From the NCBI GenBank assembly GCA_034437455.1, contig DAOTUB010000002.1, forward strand, positions 6,081 to 70,080: a stretch of DNA of 64,000 nt, in the 5' to 3' direction. Source of the stretch: DAOTUB01 sp034437455 (lineage in GTDB: Bacteria > Chloroflexota > Anaerolineae > B4-G1). Numbering within the stretch: the stretch's first letter is position 1; every line of letters starts with the position of its first letter. Under the pieces are notes generated by a model. It had not been told where the DNA came from, searched no databases, and saw only the letters and a program-made list of their open reading frames with translations. Shown one piece after another: positions 25,636 through 34,056 of the stretch. A program made the translations under genes and the position numbers.

Positions 25636-26370
25636 ATGGTACAGGTAGACGCGCAGGTCACAGATGTAAAATGGAGCGGGCCTTTCACGCGGGTTGCTTT
25701 CGCTGCCCCTGCAATCGCGTCGGGTCTGGCTGCGGGACGCTTCGTGCTGGCCGATCTGGGCGGCTATCTCCGCACACCGCTCTTCCCTGCCCAGTTGGAC
25801 GATGAAGCGTTCGATGTGCTTGTTCCTCCCGACCATCCAGCCGCCGCTATCCAACCCGGATCGACGGTCAATCTCATCGGTCCGCTCGGTCGTGGTTTTG
25901 AGGTGGACGCGACGGCCCGCCGTCTACTGCTCGTCGCTGCCACCGCTCACCTGCCACCATTGTTGCCCTTGGTCTGGCAGAAACCCGGTTTCTCCGTGAC
26001 GCTGCTCCTTTCGGCCCCTACTGCCGCCGAACTCCACCCCATCCGGCTGCTACCGCCGACGTTGGAGGTGCACATCGTCACCGCCGACGGCTCTGCGGGT
26101 CATGGGGGTTCCGCCCGCGCTCTCTTCCCCGATCTGGCGCGCTGGGCCGACACCATCTGCATCGCCGACGATCCAGCCGCCTACCCCGCGCTGGCCGAGA
26201 TCGTGCGCCAGGTGCGCGTGGCGCCGGGCCGTCGCTTCGCCCAGGCGTTGGTCGCGCCACCGATGATCTGCGGCGTGGGAGCCTGCCGGGGCTGCGCCGT
26301 GGAGACGCGACGCGGTATCCGATTGGCCTGCACCGACGGCCCCGTCTTTGACCTGCTGGAGTTGGCATGA
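25636..26370 (+). CDS. pyrK: Dihydroorotate dehydrogenase electron-transfer subunit (PyrK-like)
   Basis: A 244-residue ferredoxin-reductase-like protein: an N-terminal FAD-binding barrel (FVLADLGGYLRTPLF), an NAD region, and a C-terminal [2Fe-2S] motif CGVGACRGC...C followed by TDGPVF, the PyrK signature. It passes electrons between PyrD and NAD. The ATG at 25636 is used because the upstream in-frame TTG lies in the promoter. A short palindrome at 25979-25993 is read as QKPGFS. It overlaps pyrD by four bases (ATGA). Confidence 0.85.
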   Translation: MVQVDAQVTDVKWSGPFTRVAFAAPAIASGLAAGRFVLADLGGYLRTPLFPAQLDDEAFDVLVPPDHPAAAIQPGSTVNLIGPLGRGFEVDATARRLLLVAATAHLPPLLPLVWQKPGFSVTLLLSAPTAAELHPIRLLPPTLEVHIVTADGSAGHGGSARALFPDLARWADTICIADDPAAYPALAEIVRQVRVAPGRRFAQALVAPPMICGVGACRGCAVETRRGIRLACTDGPVFDLLELA

Positions 26371-27182
26371 CCTCCATCAACCTGGCCCCCGACCACAAGA
26401 GCGGGCTGACGCTCGACAACCCCGTGATGCCCGCGGCGGGATGCTTTGGCTTTGGCACAGAGTACAGCCGACTGGTCGAGGTGGAAGGATTGGGCGCGAT
26501 CGTCGTCGGCCCGGTCACCGCCGGGCCGCGCCAGGGAACGGCGCCGCCCCGCACCGTGCCCGTACCCGGCGGCGTGCTGCTCCACACCGGGCTGGCAAAC
26601 CCCGGCCTCGGCAAGATTGTACGCCGCTATGCCCACGCCTGGGCGCGCTCCCCTGTGCCCATCATCGTACACGTGGCTGGCGTCTCTCCCGAAGAGGCTG
26701 CATCCTGCTGCTCGCGGCTTTTCGGCCTCGAAGCGGTAGCCGGTATCGAACTGGGCCTACCAGACGCCATAGCCTCCGACGAGGCCGCCGCCATCATCCG
26801 GGCAGCCCGCGCCGTCGCTTACCAGCCCCTCATCGCGCGGCTACCGCTGGATAGCGCCGGTTCGCTGTGCGAAGCAGCCGTCGAGGCCGGCACCGACGCC
26901 CTCACCGTGGCCGCTCCACCTCGCGGGACTGCCTGGCACGCGCCCTGCGAGCAATTCATCAGCGGTCGCCTCTACGGGCCGCTCGTGCTGCCGCTGGCGC
27001 TGCGCGCCCTGCGCCAGGTGGCCGAGCGCGTGTCGGTTCCACTCGTCGGCTGCGGCGGCGTCCACAGCGCAAAAGACGCGCGTGCCTTCCTTCACGCCGG
27101 GGCTGTCGCCGTGCAGGTGGATGGGGCGATCTGGCGCGATCCGGGCTGCATGGCCCACATCGCCCACGATCTGGCCGCATAG
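26367..27182 (+). CDS. pyrD: Dihydroorotate dehydrogenase-like protein, divergent
   Basis: A 271-residue FMN-binding TIM barrel. The N-terminal DNPVMPAAGCFGFGTEYS and C-terminal VPLVGCGGVHSAKDARAFLHAGAVAVQVD match class 1B PyrD. The substrate loop is unusual: where the family has a NxSCPN-like motif this protein has ELGLPD, and it is some 30-40 residues shorter than usual. It may be a true but degenerate PyrD or a paralogue acting with PyrK on another substrate. Translationally coupled to pyrK. Confidence 0.75.
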   Translation: MTSINLAPDHKSGLTLDNPVMPAAGCFGFGTEYSRLVEVEGLGAIVVGPVTAGPRQGTAPPRTVPVPGGVLLHTGLANPGLGKIVRRYAHAWARSPVPIIVHVAGVSPEEAASCCSRLFGLEAVAGIELGLPDAIASDEAAAIIRAARAVAYQPLIARLPLDSAGSLCEAAVEAGTDALTVAAPPRGTAWHAPCEQFISGRLYGPLVLPLALRALRQVAERVSVPLVGCGGVHSAKDARAFLHAGAVAVQVDGAIWRDPGCMAHIAHDLAA

Positions 27183-27214
27183 CAGTAACCAATCTTGCCC
27201 TCGACCACGCACAA

Positions 27215-27243
27215 TTGACTTCCCACTCATTCCAGGGTAATAT
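27215..27243 (+). promoter_or_regulatory. Promoter of the amidase gene
   Basis: TTGACT (27215-27220), a 17-base spacer and TAATAT (27238-27243). The predicted start is near 27250, just before the ATG at 27264. Confidence 0.55.
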
Positions 27244-27263
27244 TGGGCATGGGGAGAAGCAAG

Positions 27264-28109
27264 ATGGCGCATCGAACAGGTAACCACGCATCAGCCGCTT
27301 ATGAGGAGGCCGGAGGAGCGATTTCCAACGCTTCGCGGCTGCTCGTCATCGTATCCTGTATCGCCGCCATCGGCGCGATGCTCTACGGGCTGCGGGCGCC
27401 GGAATCGCCTGCACCGGTCATACCAGAAGCCACACCATCTCCTGCTGCGGGCATCGTCGCCCCGCCTGCTGCCTCCACTCCAGCCATCACCCCATCCGCC
27501 GCGCCACTGCCCTCCCTCGCCTTACCCACGGGTTCTCCGCCGCCGGCTTCGTCCATTACGATCCCACACATCGGCATCGTCGTCGGCCACTGGGAAAGCG
27601 ACACGGGCGCGATGTGCCCCGACGGCCTGATGGAGGTAGACATCAATCTCGACGTCGCTCAACGAGTCGTCTACTCTCTGTTGACTCTCGGGTATCAGGC
27701 AGACTTGTTGAAGGAATTCGACCCGCGATTGGAAGGCTACCGAGCCGATGCACTCGTCTCCATCCACGCCGACTCGTGCGAACCCTACCCCGACGCCACG
27801 CCGTCGGCCAGCGGGTTCAAGGTGGCCAGCGTCGAGGACAGCCTCGCGCCGGAAGAGGAAAAGCGGCTGGTCGCTTGCCTGGCACAGTGCTACGCCGCCC
27901 GCACCGGCATGTACTTTCACGCCACCAGCATCACCTACGACATGACGCGCTACCACACCTTCTACGAGATCGACGGCCAGACGCCGGGCGCCATCATCGA
28001 GACCGGCTTTATGTATCACGATCGCGAGATGCTCACCCAACGGCCCGATCTGGTGGCTCAGGGGATCGTGGACGGGATCGTCTGCTTCATCGAGCGCGAG
28101 ATGCCCTAG
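27264..28109 (+). CDS. N-acetylmuramoyl-L-alanine amidase, membrane-anchored
   Basis: A 281-residue protein: a TM helix near residues 25-43 (LLVIVSCIAAIGAMLYGL), a Pro/Ala/Ser-rich linker to about 100, then an Amidase_3 domain with zinc ligands in VGHWESD, VSIHADS and the catalytic glutamate in AIIETGFM. It cleaves the peptide stem from peptidoglycan outside the membrane. ATG at 27264 is preferred over ATG 27249 because GGGGAG lies seven bases upstream. It is convergent with the TtcA-like gene. Confidence 0.85.
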   Translation: MAHRTGNHASAAYEEAGGAISNASRLLVIVSCIAAIGAMLYGLRAPESPAPVIPEATPSPAAGIVAPPAASTPAITPSAAPLPSLALPTGSPPPASSITIPHIGIVVGHWESDTGAMCPDGLMEVDINLDVAQRVVYSLLTLGYQADLLKEFDPRLEGYRADALVSIHADSCEPYPDATPSASGFKVASVEDSLAPEEEKRLVACLAQCYAARTGMYFHATSITYDMTRYHTFYEIDGQTPGAIIETGFMYHDREMLTQRPDLVAQGIVDGIVCFIEREMP

Positions 28110-28130
28110 AAAAAACCCTGTTTCTTGCGC

Positions 28131-28838
28131 TCAAAACCCCATCGCCCGGCGGGCGGCACGCCAGAGGTTGGCGCGAATCTGATCCTGTTCGCGACCAAAT
28201 TGCCGTAGAAATGTCTTGATCTGCGCTCGCCGGGAGTTCAGGCTTTGGGGACACGCGGGATGTTGAGGAAAACCGGCCGCTTTGCCATAATAGGCCAGGT
28301 CCTTCTCCGCGAGATAGATCAGGGGCCGGATGACGGTCACAGCGCCGTCAAAGAACTCGACACGAGGAACCATCGTCTCCAATCGTCCGTTGCCGACCAG
28401 GTTCATGAGCGTCGTGACAGCCGCGTCGTCGGCGTGATGGCCGAAAGCAAGTTTATCGCAGCCCGGGGCGACGGCGGCGGTGAAGAGCGTCTTGCGCCGG
28501 TTCCAGGAACAACGGAAGCAATCGAGCGGCAGCGGTTCCTCCGGCGGCAGTTCCAATGGGACAAAGTGATACGCAACGCCAAGCTCCCGAAACCACGTCT
28601 CCAATTCTGGCCGCCGGTCAGGGAAACCGGCCGAGACGCCAACGACGTGAAGGGCCAGCAGATCATACTGGTAAGGAACCTTGCGTTGATAGCGGAGCAG
28701 CAGTTCGAGCAAGGCCCGGCTGTCTTTCCCGCCAGAGACCGCCACCGCTACTCGGTCTTTGGCGGCCAGCAGATCAAACTCCTTACAGGCCCGGGTAACA
28801 GATTTCAGCAGGAAAGAGGCAATACGGTCTTTTACGAC
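28131..28838 (-). CDS. TtcA-like PP-loop ATPase, start codon unclear
   Basis: An adenylating PP-loop protein of the TtcA/TilS superfamily: VAVSGGKDSRALLELL P-loop, CFRCSWNRRKTLF (two cysteines typical of TtcA), and FGHHADDAAVTTLMNL. TtcA thiolates cytidine 32 of tRNA. The conserved N-terminal helix (IASFLLKSVTRACKEFDLL) is encoded upstream of the first GTG (28745) in the same frame, but no ATG, GTG or TTG occurs there before the stop near 28883. The start may be non-canonical (CTG or ATT) or coupled to the upstream gene; the right end given is approximate. Confidence 0.75.
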   Translation of the reverse strand, partial: VVKDRIASFLLKSVTRACKEFDLLAAKDRVAVAVSGGKDSRALLELLLRYQRKVPYQYDLLALHVVGVSAGFPDRRPELETWFRELGVAYHFVPLELPPEEPLPLDCFRCSWNRRKTLFTAAVAPGCDKLAFGHHADDAAVTTLMNLVGNGRLETMVPRVEFFDGAVTVIRPLIYLAEKDLAYYGKAAGFPQHPACPQSLNSRRAQIKTFLRQFGREQDQIRANLWRAARRAMGF

Positions 28839-29239
28839 TCCAGCAATCCTTTCAGCAAACCGAGACCTTCTTCGATCTGCTTAGTTACTAACCCGGCCAC
28901 CACGCCGCCGCCGGGAATATCGTATTCGATATTCGCGCTGATGATGGTTTGATCGCCTCGGTCAGAAAACTTGAACAACCACGTACTGGGGACGCCTTGA
29001 GTCTGTACCTCAAAACGCTTATTGGGAATAAACTTGGTCACTTCCCCCGTGCCGCTAAACGCGGGTAATGGACCGAGCTTGAATTCCCAATTATAGGTGG
29101 TGCCCATACCCGATCCGGATATATTGGATACACCCGTGAGCGGAGGAACCCACTCGGGCCATCGAATCAGATCGGCGATGACACCAAATGCTTTGTCGAC
29201 AGTCGCATTGAACCCCGCCGTTTTTTCAACTGTAGCCAT
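28832..29239 (-). CDS. SRPBCC (START-like) family protein
   Basis: A 135-residue polyketide-cyclase-like protein: FNATVDKAFGVIADLIRWPEWVPPLTGVSNISG, then a GTTYNWEFKLGPLPAFSGTGEVTKFIPNKRFEVQ sheet and a C-terminal helix. Such folds bind hydrophobic ligands; the ligand is not predictable. ATG at 29239 follows AAGGAGAT. It ends inside the 5' region of the TtcA-like gene. A second SRPBCC protein is at 63388. Confidence 0.8.
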   Translation of the reverse strand: MATVEKTAGFNATVDKAFGVIADLIRWPEWVPPLTGVSNISGSGMGTTYNWEFKLGPLPAFSGTGEVTKFIPNKRFEVQTQGVPSTWLFKFSDRGDQTIISANIEYDIPGGGVVAGLVTKQIEEGLGLLKGLLES

Positions 29240-29435
29240 TTCGATCTCCTTACCAAAGATTCGCCAATGGACTATGGGCGAGGTTCAACATCAGGTGGAA
29301 AAAATATCCGAAATTCCCGCCCATACCCATTCGGACATCTTTCAGATTTTATCACGAACGTATGAATGTCACAATAGCCTTTTCTACCTATCTCAAACGC
29401 GACTCGGCCCTGATTGATTGACAAATCTTTTTGGA

Positions 29436-29530
29436 ACCGCAGATGAACGCAGATTCACGCAGATGAATGCTGAATTTGACTGAAAAACTAGAAAAAATCT
29501 GTGTTCATCTGTGTTTATCTGCGGTTAATC
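29436..29530. repeat. Palindromic repeat (gaacgcagat type) overlapping a stop codon
   Basis: The left arm aaccgcagatgaacgcagat and the right arm atctgtg...ttatctgcggtt form a long inverted repeat. The right arm supplies the TAA stop of the methyltransferase at 29525. The 285-base gap also contains the SRPBCC leader; nothing else is seen in it. Confidence 0.7.
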
Positions 29531-30199
29531 TTGGATATACGGTATTGGGCTAGTTTTGTCAGCCAACCAGCGATTCCGCCTCAAGATCAGCGCCTGGAAA
29601 TGAAAATCCAAATCGTCGTCCTCCAGGTGAATTTGCTCAAAGTCCACCAGCTCGAAACACCTGGTTGCGATCTCTGTGATCTGTTCATCGGAGAGGAAGG
29701 AAAAGAATCGCTTTGGTTCGTGGTGATCTTCCGACCATACTCCTTCAGAATTCTTCCCTCCATATACCCCCAGGTAAAAAAGCCCTTCGGGTTTCAACAG
29801 CGACCGAATCGCTTCCAGGACTTGAGGTAGGTCTTTTCTGGGAACGTGCAACAAGCAATTCAACGCATAGACGGCATCGAAAGAACAAGCGGGAAAATCG
29901 AGGTTCAAAAAATCCATCGCGTGCGCGACGAGACCCTTTTCCCGACATAACCGGACCATCTCGGGGGAAAGGTCTGTACAGATCACGTCCAGTCCGCGAT
30001 CCTGAAAGAACTTGGCGTGTACACCCGGCCCCGAACCGATTTCCAGCAAACGTTTCTTGCCCTCCTTGCGAAACAGCGAAAGGAAGCGACGCCGTTCCTC
30101 CATCTTCCAGGGTTCGATCTCGCGGTTGTTTCGCTCTTCGGCCTTGCGATCGTAGGATTCGCGCAGGTCGTCTATCACCTGGCGGTACATTCGCATCAT
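29525..30199 (-). CDS. Class I SAM-dependent methyltransferase
   Basis: A 224-residue methyltransferase: motif I LLEIGSGPGVHAKFF near residue 55, CTDLSPEMVRLCREKG, DFPACSFDAVYALNCLLHVP (motif IV) and LLKPEGLFYLGVYGG. The frame is open to 30391, but ATG at 30199 is chosen because it overlaps the preceding stop (ATGA) in the usual coupled manner and the protein then starts at MMRMYRQVIDDLRESYD. The C-terminus runs into repeat DNA. Substrate unknown. Confidence 0.85.
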   Translation of the reverse strand: MMRMYRQVIDDLRESYDRKAEERNNREIEPWKMEERRRFLSLFRKEGKKRLLEIGSGPGVHAKFFQDRGLDVICTDLSPEMVRLCREKGLVAHAMDFLNLDFPACSFDAVYALNCLLHVPRKDLPQVLEAIRSLLKPEGLFYLGVYGGKNSEGVWSEDHHEPKRFFSFLSDEQITEIATRCFELVDFEQIHLEDDDLDFHFQALILRRNRWLADKTSPIPYIQD

Positions 30200-30963
30200 T
30201 CCAGGGTGAGGCAGGCCTCCGCCGCCAGCCAGAACAACCGCTCGCGCACCGAGGTCTGCCGGGACCAATCCCGGTGATCCCACACATCGCCGCTGACGTC
30301 GTCGCCGCCGTAGAGCATCTGCGCAAACGTCACGCCTCTGAACTGCGCCACGGCGAAGAACGCCGCCGCCTCCATGTCCACGGTGAGGCAACCCTCTGAC
30401 CGGCGAAGCTGTACCTTGGCGGGCGTCTCGCGGTAGGGCGCGTCCGTGGTCCAGGTCTTGGCGACGATATAGTCGCAGTTGTGCCTTTGCAGCGTCTTTT
30501 CGAGGGCGGCGACTCCCGCCGGGCTGGCGTTGACCTCGCGGCTGGGCGGCAGATAATGATAGGACGTGCCTTCGTCGCGGATCGCGGTTGCCGGCACGAT
30601 GACGTGCCCGACGGCGCTCTCTCTATCGAGCACGCCAGCGCCGCCGCAGGCGATGAACTTTTTGCAGCCCAGGGCGATGGCCGCCTCAAGCATGCTCGCG
30701 GCCACGGGAGCGCCTACACCGGGATGAAAGAATGCCAAACGTCTCCCATCCACCTCGATCTCGTAGAAAGGATGTGCGCCATCCTCCCAATTATCCTCAA
30801 AGATGAGGATCGACATCCTTTCCTGATGTAACTTGGCGACGACCTCCGGGAAGAAACAGACAACACAATGCTCCGGCGCGTCAGCAAGCTTGATCAAATC
30901 CACAGGCTCAATGATCGCCTCGGGTGTGGGGTCAAACTCCAGGATGGGATAATCTCTTTGCAT
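30196..30963 (-). CDS. Nucleoside phosphorylase-like protein
   Basis: A 255-residue PNP/UDP-family protein: FFHPGVGAPVAASMLEAAIALGC (phosphate loop), IACGGAGVLDR, and the C-terminal VDMEAAAFFAVAQFRGV nucleoside-binding motif with MLYGGDDVSGD. This is the uridine/purine phosphorylase class. Which nucleoside is used cannot be told. It starts four bases after the cupin stop, in an rfbB-cupin-phosphorylase-methyltransferase run. Confidence 0.85.
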   Translation of the reverse strand: MQRDYPILEFDPTPEAIIEPVDLIKLADAPEHCVVCFFPEVVAKLHQERMSILIFEDNWEDGAHPFYEIEVDGRRLAFFHPGVGAPVAASMLEAAIALGCKKFIACGGAGVLDRESAVGHVIVPATAIRDEGTSYHYLPPSREVNASPAGVAALEKTLQRHNCDYIVAKTWTTDAPYRETPAKVQLRRSEGCLTVDMEAAAFFAVAQFRGVTFAQMLYGGDDVSGDVWDHRDWSRQTSVRERLFWLAAEACLTLE

Positions 30964-30966
30964 CTC

Positions 30967-31320
30967 TCACAACCCCAGGCGAGAACGTGGCACAGGCATT
31001 TTCTCGTCTCTCGCCTCCTCGCCGGTCAGACCGGGCGTGTGGATCACAAAATGCAGGTATTCGGATGAACTGGAGAGAAACGTGTGAGCCTCGCCGGGTT
31101 CGATGACGATGGTGTCTCCGGCGTTCAGCGCGACCGTCTTCTGTTCCACGCGCATCTCCGACGAGCCGCGCGCCACCATGTAAACCTCGGTGATCCGTTG
31201 ATGGACGTGCGGCTCATCGATCCCCTCGTTCGCGTACCCGACCGAGACGGCCAGGTCCGCGTTCCAGGGGCCGAAACACCAGCCCTTGCCGACGGTAGGA
31301 TCGGCTCTCTCAACACGCAT
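30967..31320 (-). CDS. Cupin-domain protein
   Basis: A 117-residue single-domain cupin: the first motif DEPHVHQRITEVYMVARG (H, H, E metal ligands), the second IVIEPGEAHTFLSSS. Start ATG at 31320 behind GGAGAGTAGGG; a longer frame overlaps rfbB and is rejected. It follows rfbB directly and may be a nucleotide-sugar epimerase/isomerase accessory or a sensor; there is not enough to choose. Confidence 0.8.
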   Translation of the reverse strand: MRVERADPTVGKGWCFGPWNADLAVSVGYANEGIDEPHVHQRITEVYMVARGSSEMRVEQKTVALNAGDTIVIEPGEAHTFLSSSSEYLHFVIHTPGLTGEEARDEKMPVPRSRLGL

Positions 31321-31322
31321 CC

Positions 31323-32351
31323 CTACTCTCCAATCTCCCTGCCCTCGTACTGTCGCTTGTAATACTCCTGATAGTGCTCCCCGTCCTTGATCGGTCGCCA
31401 CCACCACTCGTTCTCGACGTACCAGCGCACGGTTTTCTCGATCGCTTCCTCGCAGGTGTGGACCGGCTCCCAGCCCAGGCCACAGATCTTGGTCACGTCG
31501 AGGGCGTAGCGGCGGTCGTGGCCGGCCCGGTCGCGCACCGGCTGGATGAGGCTCTCCGGCTTGCCCAGCAGCTTGAGGAGCAGGTGGGTCATGTCAATAT
31601 TGCGCATCTCGGTGCCGGTGCCAATGTTGTAAACGTCACCGATCTTGCCATTGTGCAGTACGATGTCGATCGCCTCGCAGTGATCCAGCACGTACTGGTA
31701 ATCGCGCACCTGCAACCCATCGCCGTAGAGCGGGAGCGGCAGATCGTCGAGCGCGTTGGTGATAAAGAGCGGCAGGACTTTTTCGGGATACTGGTAGGGG
31801 CCGACGTTGTTCGCTCCCCGCGTGATGGTGACCGGCAGGCCGTAGGTGACGTGGTAGGCGTGGATCATCAGATCGGCGCTGGTCTTGCTGGCGGCATAGG
31901 GGCTGCGCGGGGCGACGGGATCGGTCTCTTTGGACGCGCCCTCTGGCACTTGGCCATAGACCTCGTCGGTACCCACCTGATGCAATCGCTCCAGCCCGAA
32001 CTCGCGCACCGCCTCCAACAGCACATACGTGCCATAGATATCGGTTTTGATAAAGGCGTCAGGCTCCATAATGGACCTATCCACATGCGTTTCGGCCGCA
32101 AAATTTACGACGGTGTCCACATCGTGGGTGCGAATCGCCTCTCGCACCGCGTCGGCGTCGCAGATGTCGCCCCGCACGAACGCATAGCGGTCGGCGAACT
32201 GCTCGGCCACATCCTTGAGATTGTCCAGGTTCCCGGCATACGTGAGCTTGTCATAGACGACGGCGTGGTAATTGGGATACTTTTCCAGCATGTAGCGGGT
32301 AAAATTGGAACCGATGAAACCGGCCCCACCCGTGATCATCAGATTGTGCAC
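31323..32351 (-). CDS. rfbB: dTDP-glucose 4,6-dehydratase
   Basis: A 342-residue extended SDR enzyme: GGAGFIGSN near the N-terminus binds NAD, the catalytic triad is in VGTDEVYGQ and YAASKTSADL, and DRAGHDRRYALD near 268 is the dTDP-hexose dehydratase signature. It makes dTDP-4-keto-6-deoxyglucose for deoxysugars such as rhamnose. The start is GTG at 32351 behind GGGAGGTCCATT. No rfbA/C/D is adjacent. Confidence 0.92.
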   Translation of the reverse strand: MHNLMITGGAGFIGSNFTRYMLEKYPNYHAVVYDKLTYAGNLDNLKDVAEQFADRYAFVRGDICDADAVREAIRTHDVDTVVNFAAETHVDRSIMEPDAFIKTDIYGTYVLLEAVREFGLERLHQVGTDEVYGQVPEGASKETDPVAPRSPYAASKTSADLMIHAYHVTYGLPVTITRGANNVGPYQYPEKVLPLFITNALDDLPLPLYGDGLQVRDYQYVLDHCEAIDIVLHNGKIGDVYNIGTGTEMRNIDMTHLLLKLLGKPESLIQPVRDRAGHDRRYALDVTKICGLGWEPVHTCEEAIEKTVRWYVENEWWWRPIKDGEHYQEYYKRQYEGREIGE

Positions 32352-32384
32352 AATGGACCTCCCTGTTTGAAATTTGACCCAGGC

Positions 32385-32412
32385 ATTCTACCACAACCCA
32401 CGAGTAGAGCAA
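32385..32412 (-). promoter_or_regulatory. Promoter of rfbB
   Basis: On the minus strand, TTGCTC (32407-32412), a 16-base spacer and TAGAAT (32385-32390), about 30 bases before the GTG start. Confidence 0.4.
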
Positions 32413-32414
32413 CC

Positions 32415-32442
32415 TTGACTTGCGTGGTGAACATGTTATCAT
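32415..32442 (+). promoter_or_regulatory. Promoter of the TPR gene
   Basis: TTGACT (32415-32420), a 16-base spacer and TATCAT (32437-32442). The leader of about 60 bases contains a partial cacgtatcatgcatcacg palindrome. Confidence 0.55.
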
Positions 32443-32508
32443 AGCGGCCAAAGCCCGACTAGGAAGATCACGTATCATGCATCACGTTTTACGTTTCAAA
32501 ATTGCTCG

Positions 32509-34017
32509 ATGTATATAGGACCACGAGAAAAAAAGCGACGTTCATCCCCCTGGCGCATATTGATCATGCTGCTGTTGATCGCTGCCAGTCTCTACGTCTA
32601 CGCTCAAGTCGAGGAACAACAGATCGACGAACCCTTCGTCCCGACGCCTACTCCCACGCGCTCGGCGAGTTCCTACATCTATGAGGCAGAGGAGTGGTAC
32701 CTTCAGGGCAACCTGCCGGAGGCCATCGCTGCCTACGAGCAGGTCATCGCGCTCGACCCGGACGACGTGTCGTCTTACATCCCTCTGGCGCGGCTACTGG
32801 CGCTGGAGGAACGGACGATCGAAGCCATCCAGCGCGCCGAACGGGCAACCGAGCTGGCGCCGGAGAATGCGCGCGCGTGGGCCGTGCTGGGCATGGCCTA
32901 CGACTGGAACGGGAACGTGAAAGAGGCGATTGAGGCCTGCCGGCAGGCCATCGAACTCGACCCCGGCTACGCCGAAGGGTACGCCTATCTGGCCGAGGCC
33001 TACATCGACGCCGGGCGCTGGGCCGAGGCCACCGAGGCCGCCCAGACCGCCTTGCAGTTGGACGAGCGCAGCGTGGACGCGCACCGCAACTATGGGTACG
33101 TGCTGGAGAACCAGGGCAACTATTGGGACGCGATCGAGGCATACGAGCAGGCGCTGGAGATCCATCCCAACTTGCCTCACCTCTGCATTGACATTGGGCG
33201 GAACTATCGCGGCCTGGGCAACTTGGGAGCGGCGCTGCAAGTCTTTTCACGAACCGTCGAGATCGCTCCGGACAATGCCAAGATTTTATACGAGCTAGGA
33301 CGGGCGCATCAGGACCTGGGGAACGTCTATGAAGCCGAAACCTACCTGGAGAAAGCGACGGAAGCGGACCCGCAATTCGGGCCGGCATTTGGATACCTGG
33401 CGATCAATTACTGGAGTCGGCGCAACTATGAGGACGCCATCCCCAATTTCGAGCGAGCCATCAAGTTGGAATGTACCACGACACGGGAGAGGGCCACAGC
33501 GTTTATCATCACTGTCGAGGAACGAGAGAACTATACCACCGGGCCGTCACCAGACGTGGTGATGAGCGGAGAATTCGTCTCTACGTCAGGGGATAACCGG
33601 GACGTCCTGCGGGCCGTCTTGGAACCGACGGACGAGGATAACCCATGGACCCACGCCGGCGGCACAGTGACCTTCGAGACACAGACAGGGCGATACACCG
33701 TGACGCTGCAAGGAATACCCTGGGTGCGCTATAATCAAGCCTACGTGGGCTGGTTCGAGGGGGTCGACGCGCTCTCTGGCGATCCACTGAACACAGGCCC
33801 TCTGGACCTGAAAGGCGACGGGAGCCTGGAGGCGCAGTTTGAGGCCACCTGGGTTGAGGGGCCTCCCATCGAACACTTTTACATATTGGGGTTGGCCTAT
33901 TTTTACATGGCCGAGTGTGAAAAATCGTATCCCCTCTTCGACGCGGCGCTTCAGATCGACCCGGAGGAAACGAACGCACTGGAGGGGATCCGGTTGTGCC
34001 GGGAACACGAGGACTGA
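32509..34017 (+). CDS. Membrane-anchored TPR protein
   Basis: A 502-residue protein with a TM helix at about residues 15-30 (ILIMLLLIAASLYVYAQ) after a basic N-terminus, then about eight tetratricopeptide repeats (for example EAIAAYEQVIALDPDD, EAIEACRQAIELDPGY, DAIEAYEQALEIHPNL). A 100-residue non-TPR beta-rich segment (about 345-455) precedes a final TPR (SYPLFDAALQIDPEE). It probably scaffolds an envelope or pilus assembly given the adjacent prepilin peptidase, but this is inference. The ATG follows tcaaaattgctcg with no clear ribosome site. Confidence 0.8.
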   Translation: MYIGPREKKRRSSPWRILIMLLLIAASLYVYAQVEEQQIDEPFVPTPTPTRSASSYIYEAEEWYLQGNLPEAIAAYEQVIALDPDDVSSYIPLARLLALEERTIEAIQRAERATELAPENARAWAVLGMAYDWNGNVKEAIEACRQAIELDPGYAEGYAYLAEAYIDAGRWAEATEAAQTALQLDERSVDAHRNYGYVLENQGNYWDAIEAYEQALEIHPNLPHLCIDIGRNYRGLGNLGAALQVFSRTVEIAPDNAKILYELGRAHQDLGNVYEAETYLEKATEADPQFGPAFGYLAINYWSRRNYEDAIPNFERAIKLECTTTRERATAFIITVEERENYTTGPSPDVVMSGEFVSTSGDNRDVLRAVLEPTDEDNPWTHAGGTVTFETQTGRYTVTLQGIPWVRYNQAYVGWFEGVDALSGDPLNTGPLDLKGDGSLEAQFEATWVEGPPIEHFYILGLAYFYMAECEKSYPLFDAALQIDPEETNALEGIRLCREHED

Positions 34018-34056
34018 TCGCTTGGAGCACTGGAATTGTCGCTATCATAGATCGCT

